From Amoebophrya sp. A120 (taxonomy: Eukaryota > Sar > Dinophyceae > Syndiniales > Amoebophryaceae): 64,000 nucleotides of DNA. This document shows positions 10,578 to 19,800 of this stretch, in pieces. Location of the stretch: assembly GCA_905178155.1 (NCBI GenBank), contig CAJINV010000009.1, positions 1,671,907 through 1,735,906 of the forward strand, read 5' to 3'. Within the stretch, counting starts at the first letter, position 1; each line of letters opens with the position of its first letter. The position numbers and the translations under genes are program-made. The notes beneath the pieces are model-generated. The model saw only the letters and a program-made list of their open reading frames with translations. It was not told the origin of the DNA and did not search any database.

Positions 10578-13500
10578 TTAGGGATTGAACGACAACGGCA
10601 TCCAGTCGGGTGATCCGCAAGCCCGGTAGATGTGCGGAGCGAAGTCGAGATCCTTGTCTTTGATCCCCGTGTTTTCCATCACGTTGCGGTTGCGGTAGGG
10701 ATCCCAGGTCATCACGCAGGCGAGAAACGCGTAGTAGATGCCAAACCCACCGTACATTCCTCGCATCTTCTGGCGCCCGCCGCGTTCGATCTGCCACATG
10801 AACTGCCCGACCAGGTCCCGCCAATTTTTCAGGGCGCCTATAGAGGGGAAGTGCGTGACAGCGACGTATTTGGGTACTGCTGCTACTAGCCCTGAGAGAC
10901 AGACATCGTCATCCGCCCTCGCATGCGGTCTACTGGAGTGATCTCATTTCATTCTGGTGCACTTTCTTTGATGTCCATGTGGATGTGCATCAGAAGAAAA
11001 GCTGCAATGGTGATGAATCCGCATGACATCAAGTTGGCTCTTTTCTGAAGACTAGCAGCAGTCGGGTTCGGGAAGATCACGCACTTCCCTTTCGTAGCGC
11101 TGTCTTCGTTGAAGTGGATGCTGCAGGTAATACTCAGGTATGGCACACTCAAGCGTTACATTGATCGCCCTTATATGGTTTGTCATGCAAAATGACCACC
11201 ACCCACAGGGACAGGCAGCCTCACCATTCGCATTGCCACGATGCAATTAGTTCGTGTGACAAGCTTTCCACGCTCTAAATAGCATTGAAATTTTTATACA
11301 TGATCGAGTTGTCTATACTTAAAGCAAGACGCACAAGCTTGCCCCTCTGGCTTGTTTTCCTTTTGGTTTTGCTACAACTATTTTTTTATTACAATACATG
11401 ACCAAATCGTACAGCAGCGATCTATGTAACGTTGGAGAGCCCCATACCAGGTACGAGGCCAGATCGGTGAGCAGAAAGATCAGGGTGTAGACGAGGTAGT
11501 CGGCGCGCAACCCAACTTCTCTGCTCTCCACGTCGTGCCGTAGATATGAAAGTAGTGCACATCAGCTCCCCCCGGCAGCAGCTCACAATACGACCAAAAG
11601 ATGTGCACTGAAGGAGCAATTATTATTTATCATTAAGACCACAAGGGAACCAATGTTGACATCAATGGATGCACCGGGCGCTGCAGCACGTTCTACGACT
11701 ACGACATTGTCGATGATGATTTGAATCTGATGGCCTCTAAGCCTTAGGTTGTGACAATCCCTGACCCTGTGCGATTCACTCCTTTGTATTCTTTTGAATA
11801 ATAAATTTATGCACGATCAAATGGGAATTAATAGCAAAACCAATAGCTGTAGTTCTGCTTGTGTGGGCGGTGCGTTATCCCGCAACTACGAACTATGGGT
11901 TATGCCGTGCTAGAGGAAAGGGCAAGCACCTGGCATTTGATTTTTGTGAACTTGTAGGCGTAGAGTAGAGAGGAGAATAGAGCAGGAGAGTTCATGTGCA
12001 CTGTCGTAGGGGAAAGCCTGGGTAGAACGACGCGTCACCGACTAGCCCCAGAATCGGCGAAAACAGCACTACGGAGGCAGTGAACAGACGAATCATCATG
12101 CGCAACTGAAACCGCTGAAAGTTCTCCTGCTGCACGAATTCCAGCATGGCGCGGGCCTGTTTTGGGGAAAACAGGGATGATGATGATCATGATGCTGCTT
12201 TGCTTCGCATTGATTTTTACGTATAATCGCCTTCACAATATATATTCCCAGCATTTTCATTTTGCTTCTGGTGCTTTGACGTAGTTTTTGTGGAAAAGCA
12301 CAAAGATGAGAAAGGACCAATGAAAATGAATTAAGGAAGGCCACAGGATTAGAATAATGAATTAGATTCATGAATAACACATGTTTTTTTTTCGCTGCAT
12401 CAAGTCTAGTACTTACCCGGGTGAGATCCGCGACCGAGACGGGGTACGGGGTTTTCCGGCCCGGGATCACCATGAAGGGCTCCAGCCGTGGGACGTTGGT
12501 GGCGATGATTCGGTGATTCGCGAACTGAAAGTTACGGTTGTAGCGCTGCACGGTACCGTCCTCGTTCAGCGTCGTCGTTTCCTGTTCCTGTTCGTCGTTT
12601 ATCCCTCGCGAAAACGTCGTCCACAACTACACGCGCAAGCCAAAATCAAGAGAAACCAAATAGCGGTCTGCGAGACATGAATCGCAATCGCCAAGAAGAA
12701 GGCGACATTCAGTACTTTTACTTTACAGATCGATGCCAAGCTGTTGGCCATCATACATCGCGCGACGTGCGTCGACGGCTGCATTTCCGGGACCAGCCAG
12801 TCCCAAAGCACGTCTCAGCTCTTCGGCCGAGCCTCTTTCGAACTGTTTCTAGTTGCTGAAGTGCGATTTTTCTATTGTTATGCGCAGATTCCCGCGCCGT
12901 TGTGCCTCCACGGCGGCGCGAGCCCCAAATACTTTTACTTTACAGATATGTGTTTCTTTGAACATTTTCAACTGTCGAGCGGAATCCGGCGAAGCTATCG
13001 GGTTGAGCGAGCCGCGGTTCATGCTTTCGTGTCGCGACTGGGTGACCTTAGATGAGACCGACAACACCCGGGAAAGATTTCATGCATGCAACAATGCGTG
13101 AGCGTGGGAGACTAAGTAGCAAATATCAGGCATTTGAGGGCCGTCAAGACTCTCCGGGGTGGTAGGTAAGCATCTTGGTCCGGGACGGGCGAGACCATCT
13201 ATCATTTTGGACGAGGCGGGTTTATGTTTAAGGAAGTGCATGTTGACAGACTTTTTGGAAGGCATTATGCAAAGTTGCGTGACGAGCATGTCGCACTCTG
13301 GTGGCAGGGGGTGGCGGGGACGTTTTCACAAAGGATATCATCCAGCTCAAAATTATCAATGTTCATGACGTCGTCCTCCGCGTACCCTTATGCATTGCAA
13401 AAAGTATCGTGCTTGTTGAGACTTAGATAATTGTAATTTAATTAATAAGATGTAATACATCAATTATGCATCATCAATGTGCTGCGTTGAGTTTTTTGTA

Positions 13501-13653
13501 TCTATTTTCATCTTGAGCATGCAAGCTTTTCATGCAATTCACACTACGAAGTAGTACGATGCTTTTGCTTTTACACAGGATAGTCCGATGGAAATTTTGT
13601 GACATCCAGATCGCCATCAACGCGTGAATAAATGAGACTGTAGGTAGACGCAT
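10578..13653 (-). CDS. Membrane protein of about 359 aa, nine exons
   Basis: Exons: 13653-~13583, ~13385-13338, 13042-12943, 12842-12726, 12626-12417, 12156-12009, 11539-11447, 11133-11097 and 10833-10578. From exon 3 on, phases fit exactly. The proposed start MRLPTVSFIHALMAIWM looks like a signal peptide, but the exon 1/2 junction is not resolved; ATG at ~13366 is an alternative. Three hydrophobic helices are visible: LFTASVVLFSPILGLVG, YLVYTLIFLLTDLASYL and GFGIYYAFLACVMTW. Intron 12157-12416 is canonical (GTAAGT...CAG); the introns at 12627-12725 and 12843-12942 are the one-base-offset type; the rest are introner-like. Family not recognised. Confidence 0.7.
10839..11096. mobile_element. 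Introner-like element (258 bp)
   Basis: Flanks GCGCC / GCGCT. GGGGAAGTGCGTGA near the left end is mirrored by TCACGCACTTCCC near the right end. Removal keeps frame. Confidence 0.8.
11139..11446. mobile_element. Introner-like element (308 bp), 'TCAAGCGTTACAT' family
   Basis: Flanks TCAGG / CCAGG. Left CTCAAGCGTTACAT and right ATGTAACGTTGGAG are inverted copies. Same family as 18646-19156. Confidence 0.8.
11545..12008. mobile_element. Introner-like element (464 bp), diverged
   Basis: TATGAAAGTAGTGCACAT ... ATGTGCACTGTCGTA with weak flanks GTAGA / GGGGA. Longer than most copies; possibly carries a secondary insertion. Frame fits after removal. Confidence 0.6.
12627..12725 (-). other. 99-nt intron with one-base-offset boundaries
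   Basis: On the minus strand the intron reads CT|GTAAAGTAAAAGTAC...GTGTAG|TTG. Strict GT-AG removal shifts frame and gives a stop (TAA) within the next exon; keeping one extra G (G|T...AG or GT...A|G) gives GIDLLWTTF in frame. Confidence 0.6.
12843..12942 (-). other. 100-nt intron with one-base-offset boundaries
   Basis: Minus strand: CT|GTAAAGTAAAAGTATT...AAACAG|TTC. Its first 15 intronic bases are identical to those of the neighbouring 99-nt intron. Keeping an extra G again restores frame (..RNTYLFERGSAEEL..). Confidence 0.6.
13048..13337. mobile_element. Introner-like element (290 bp), diverged left end
   Basis: The right end ACGTTTTCACAAAGGATA preceded by GGCGGGG resembles the family at 30146 and 55443. 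The left end is degenerate (TTAGATGAG); flanks TGACC / TCATC. Frame fits if excised. Confidence 0.5.
13389..13582. mobile_element. Introner-like element (194 bp), 'AAAAGTATCG' family
   Basis: Left TATGCATTGCAAAAAGTATC and right ending in ACACAGGATA are inverted copies of the family at 8132 and 15556. Flanks ACCCT / GTCCG match poorly and the exact junction is unresolved. Confidence 0.6.
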
Positions 13654-13883
13654 AGTCTAGTGCTCCTATATGACCAGCATGCAATATTTACCAATCTGAT
13701 ATTTATGGATTGGCATCTGTATTCTGTTCGACCCTAAGTCTTGAACTGTCCCGCGAGCTGCCGCTGTTCTTTGTCGTCTTTGTACTAGTCTGTCTTCTTA
13801 TAAATACGAAAAATATAAAGTAAACAAAAAATCGTGCTGCATGAGCAGGTTCACAGATTGATGTTAGGTCATGTTCATGGCGA

Positions 13884-16800
13884 TTAGGTGCTCTTTGTAG
13901 TGGTGGATACTGCATCCTTGCTGGGCTTTGCCTTCTTGGCCGCTTTCGGTGCGGCACCCTTAGCGCCCTTGCCTTTTCCCTTGCCTTTCCCTTTACCGCT
14001 GGACGAAGGCTGTAGTGGGTAGTGAGTGGGTCGATGCTATAGAAGGAAATACTAGGTACGTGTTAATAAGTTTGCACTGCGATCGACGAAATTATCTGAG
14101 ATGAAAGAAGAGCAACATCATCCATCGTCGTCTAATTCAACTTCTTGTCATAAGTACTTTGCTCTCCTCATCGGCAGAAGGAGTCGGCTCTCCTGCGTCG
14201 GCGCTGGGCAGCTCCCCGGCGGAGCCCGGTCCGGTCTTGGATTTGGCGTTTTTCTTCGTTCCCACGACCGACGTTGCCTTGGCCTTCGCGTTCTGATCGT
14301 TGCTGGTCATGAAAGGATCGGTTTTCAGGCTTTTCAGGGCCTGCCAGTAGCTCGTCGTCTCGTACTGTGCGTAGGACTGACGGCATCGGAAGAAAACACT
14401 GTTGCACTGGAAATTTATGATGCATAGAATGGAGCATCAAAGACGCATTTGTCTTGCTACGAATACAAGGCGCTTTTTTTTCCCTTTGGAAGTACGCATG
14501 TCAAGTTTTCTTATCTGTCATAAGTAAACGAACTTGCAATACAAATTTTGCAGAATAGTCATTACAGTGAAACACTTTTTGCTCACGATAGACGGGGGAC
14601 CGAAACCATGGTCGCGGTTTTGCCGAAGCTGTTCTGCGAACTTACCTTCTTCACGATGGATGAGTTTTTCTTTACCACATTTGTCTATCCAACTGCACAC
14701 AAGTGCCCCTCCCGCAGCTTTTTTTGCACGGACATGTCAATGATACGAAGTTCCGATTTAGGACGGCGTGCTTTTCCGGGTGATGCTGATGCCTTTGCTT
14801 GGAAGCGGCATGAATCAGAAACCAGCAACAGGCTCCAGCTCTGGATGCATGCATCCCATCAATCGTCTGCTGCAACAAAGTAAAAGGGGTCGTGGCCTAT
14901 CCGACACAAAAGTATCAATAATTTTAGTTGCCTTATATCGGAAACATCAACATAAACATTCACCATATACTTGCATGGTTCGCTGCGATTCTGTTCAATA
15001 ATAGCACCAATTTGCAGCTGGCAGCTGCAAATTGCGATGGCGATGGCGATGCAGCTGCATCGCCATCGCAAAAACTAAAACAAAAAAAAGGCCAAGGCAC
15101 AGCAATAGTGCTGGCGCTTTTCGTGCAAGCAAAGACAAGCGCTGCTGCTCCCGTCCTCGCCTGGGATTTTCCTGGTCAGACCACTTCTTGATCTTGTTCT
15201 TGGGGCGGGGCACTTGTCACGTGGGGATACCGTCGACTGCTTCTTCATCATCATCTGGTCACCCTCTGCGCCTTCGACTTCCAGCAAGGTGGACCCGCCC
15301 TGGGCCACCTCGGCAGAGGCGGCAATCACCTGCGCGCCGTCTTGCTCGCCATCCACGGCGAGCCCGGTGACAAACTCCGACCGTCGCTGCAACTCCGACT
15401 TGTGCGAGTTGATGCGCTGCACCGCCGATTTACGGCCAATATCCGACAGCTTTTTCGCAAACTCCTCGGCTGCTTGCTCGTCCTCGTTCACGGTGCGCTC
15501 GTGCTCAAGGCGGGCTTCCTCCGTTTGCGCGTCAAAGTTGTACATCCAGGTAATCTATCCTGCGCAAAAAGTATCGCGCTCGTTTGTTGTTTCAATTCAA
15601 TGAAATGAGAAAGAGAAAGATACAAATTTTTTTTTAATACAAATCACAAACCTAAAACAGCGAGAAAATTCGGTAGCGAGGACATCAGATCGGAGATGGC
15701 GGCGATCCAGGCTCGTCATCACTGATTTTCGCGGTTCCAGTTCAACAACAAAAATATGCAGATTATTTATATTTCTGAATATAAATTATTTTCTAAACGA
15801 GATTTATTTCTGCCAGGCAGGTGCAACCTTTCACCATTCGATTTGTACGAGTACGCGAATATTTTTGCAATGCATAAGATCGCTGTTGCGACGTCGATAC
15901 GATTGAATTTCCGGTTGATGTTCGCGATCGTGCGGAAGACCTTGAACTTAAACGGGAGGACATACCCTTCTCAAATAACACATGGACTGCTGTTTTTCAT
16001 GGCCAATCCTGTCTGTTTATTCTATCTTGTGATGCCAGAAAAATGCGTAGCAAAGGCGGCGTGATGTTGCGCTGGTGTCTACCCCAACCCCTGCTCCTGC
16101 ATCTTCCACGATTACAAATTTCGAACGAATTATCGTGGTGCTCTTCAGCGCCTCATGCGATCCAGCTCAATTATATAAATACCTACTTATCTTCATGCGG
16201 AAACTGCAACTGGTAGCAACTTTGCGCGACTACAAATCGCCAAAAAGAAGGCCGCAACAACAGTCGATGTGATGTTTGATCAATTACCATAAAGGATGAA
16301 GTCCTTGTGGATCTTGCCCTTGCTTGCGTCCAGTTTCATGTTAAAGCAATGCCACTCTGCACTGAAATTCACGCCGAAGTGCAGGATGTCGTAGAAGAGA
16401 TCTTTGATAACAATGATGGCAAACGAAGAGGGCGACAGCTTCAGGAGCGCGCCGCGCCCGTAGGCGTAACGGTACAGATCAAGGACACCTGTAATTTTTT
16501 CGAAGAAGTAGTTTTTTGTCATTGTCTCCTCGTCCACGTCGGCAACCGGAGATCATACTTTCTTGACACAGTACGTGAATCGAACGGTTTTTCCGCATTT
16601 GCATGACCAGAAACGGTGACCTCCACGACCTCCAGCATTGCTGATAGTGATATTGATTATTGCGTTTCTACTGTTTCTGTTTGCTGGTTCGTTTGATGTG
16701 GCATGGATGTATGTTGTGCACGACTTGGTGGTATAAAACAAAAAGCATGAGCAATCTGAGCATTGACTGAATTTACCATTGACGAGAATGCGGACGTAGT

Positions 16801-19800
16801 TCGCTATCCCACAGAAAAGTATTCCCCCCCCCCCAGATTCTTCGTGTATCTATTACTATTAGAGTCACTCGGGATGATCGTGCTTTTTGTTATTTTCAGT
16901 GCTTGCCACTACGATTCCGGTGCTTTTCTCTGCCCAGCCTGACACATCTTTTTTGCGCCCCTCGCTCTCACGTAATCGTTGTCAAGAGCCCGCCACATTG
17001 AACTCAGCCTCTGCCTCTGCGTTGATCTGCATGATAGAAAAGTGCGCTTTCCCTTTGTGGCGTCCGCATCTTCCTGTTGTACAGGTAAAAAAATGCAAAA
17101 CAAAAAGAGTTTTGTTTGCGTATGAATACGGGATGGGGGTACTTTTCCACAGGATATTTTCCAACTCCCACTTGTCCTCCGGCGTGAGGGGGCAGCCCTG
17201 GTTGAAGGCGGTGCGTTATCACACAGAAAAAAGCCGGCAGGGCATATTTGTATATCTATATCTTAATATGAAAATACGATTGAAGTCAACTCTCTTGAAT
17301 GTCTTTATGGACAGAAGCGCGCTAGCATGGGCTCGCCCTTTTCGTTTTGCTAGTTAATTTTTGCATGAGTACAAATATGCCCGGCCGGCCTTGTTTTTCT
17401 GTAGGATATGCATCGACAGATGCAGAAGAGAAACAGCGGGCCGACCTTCTTGCTGCCGACCGGCACTTATGCACCGCGAAAGAGAATTATCGCATTGGTA
17501 GTAATTGCACGGAATCCACCTTCCACACGCACACCAGCAGGGGGTTTCAAAAACAAAGGGAAATGCACTTTCGGGTTCTGATTTAGCCCTGTGTTGCCAT
17601 ACGGTAATACCAACAAAGGAAAGCGAAGCACAAACAATCCACAGACGCAATCCGATTGCGTCGAAAAAGAAGGGGTCACAATTCCTTGCGGTCGCAGTGC
17701 TGATATAGGTATAGCCTAGGAAAGAGGTTCGCGCTTGTTGCAATCAGTACGAGCACAATAGAACTTCTGCAGAGCGTAGCACCCAGACTGAGAAGAATAT
17801 CGTTGCGAACAACAATTCCATTATGGTTTTGAAAAGGAAGCCACTATCTGCCGTCGCTTCCTGCACGGCCGGAAGAGCCGCCCGCAGGTAGATTGCTCCG
17901 ATCACAGCCCACATCGCGTAGGAGACCTATCGACAGCCAATTTCCTGCACACGTACGAAATGCATCACAAATTTCGCCATTTTAGACAGAGTACCAGGCT
18001 GGATAAGAGTGAGAGAAAAAAGTTTGTCATGCAGAGACCACATCTGTAGTAAGTGTGCGGGAAATTTACAACTGTGCATAAGACCACCGCGCACATCGTG
18101 ACTCCAAGCTGCAGGGCTAACGGCACGCGCCACGGTTTCATGAGCATGTTGCAGACCAGCAAGGCTACGAAAGGGGCTGGACCCTTGAGGAGAGTGAGCT
18201 GCAAAATTTATTTTTGTTCCGCGATTTCGTATATCATTGTTCGGAAAAAGTCGCCTACTAGAGTGTTGACTCACGGCTAGGAGGTTGACTCCCGAGTAAC
18301 ACACGACGTTCAGTGAAATAAACAAGAATTATTACAACGACTACCATCTCAAAAACAAAATTATATTTATCCGAAACTTCGAAGAGTTCTTCTTCTTGCT
18401 GTAGCCTGCATTATATTGAAGTCATGTCTGTCATACTACTACTAGCATATCTTTTAGGTTGTAGAACATATGAGATCGCAGGGACGACAGCCACGGAGTA
18501 CGTAGTAAGTTACATCATCGTATTCATACGCACGTACTTCCTTACCAGTCCGGTTTTTCCTTCCGTTGTGTGCGTGTTCCAGAGAGCCAAAGCGTGGAGG
18601 ACACAGAAGGCGGCGTACGCTCCCTGCGAAGGCAAGCCCCAGAGGTATGGAATTCTCAAGCGTTACATGAATTTCTGATGCTAAAAAAACAATGAACATC
18701 AATGAAGCCCCTGAGTAATAGCTCGTAGAGCCCTGTCATCTTCCACTAAGTGAAACATCAATAGTGAGGCTCCCAGGGCGCCTGGAGGTGAGAAACGAGG
18801 ATGGCAACTATAGCCGACCATACCAACTGATCGACCAGGAAATGAGGAAGTGGGTTCGTTATGAGGAACGCAAATGCTCCGAGATAACACGAATGAATAT
18901 CCCGCACAACCTCTGCCAACCACTGCCCTCGATTTCACGAATGAAAAGGCAGATAGGCCGCAATTCAAGAACTCCGGCTGCTCTTCCCGAAGCAAGCTCA
19001 ACCACCTCCCACAAAGAGCAAGCCACGGGGAACTGATGCAAAAAAAAGCAGGATGCTAAAAAAAACAACCGCGACGGTCATTTTGCATGATAGATTACAC
19101 GTCAATCATGTATAATTATAGCATCAAGTGAGAATGTAACGTTTGAGAATGCCATAAGATGTTGAACATGACCGTCATAGATATGAACTGGATGAGCCAC
19201 CAGATATGCGGGTGCACACCCCCCCTCGTCCACCGCATGTTGTGAACGGTAGCTTTTAGTTTTACGCTACTGGCAACAAAATAAGCTTAAACATCAGAAG
19301 CACGGTAGCTTTGGCATGGCAAATGTGGTGACGAGTAGTTACTAGTGTGGTGCCCTGCTGCTTCGGATTTAGAAATGATTTGCTTGGGTAGAACCAGTGC
19401 CACAAAATGAGGATGAAGTAGAAGGAGGTACCAGGTGGAGAGAGTGTGTGCTTCATCGGTATTTTCCATTTTACAAATGAGAAAAAGGGGGAGTTGTGCA
19501 ACAATCGGATACCAGGACATGTAGGTGTAGGCGATGACATCGGTGATCCCGTAGGAAGACATACGTGGGCCCAAGAAGTATGGCCTTCTCAGCTGTTGCA
19601 CTCCCAGCCGTTGCAAACTTTAATTTGTATTTCTATTTCGAAGACCAGCAAGAGCACAAAAGGCGGAACATCGACACGACACGCTGTCTCGTTCGCATGA
19701 CAAATTTTGGGAAGATTTCGACGCAAATTAGGGCATCTAAAATTTCCAATGCGAGAGTAGAGGATGAGGTTGAGGATGGCGATGGGGGACGGAAACAATA

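Noticed and set aside
12713-12950. Plus-strand acceptor-like TTTTACTTTACAG sites suggesting plus-strand exons
   Set aside because: The minus-strand reading joins both neighbouring exons in one frame with the rest of the membrane protein; the plus reading does not connect to anything.
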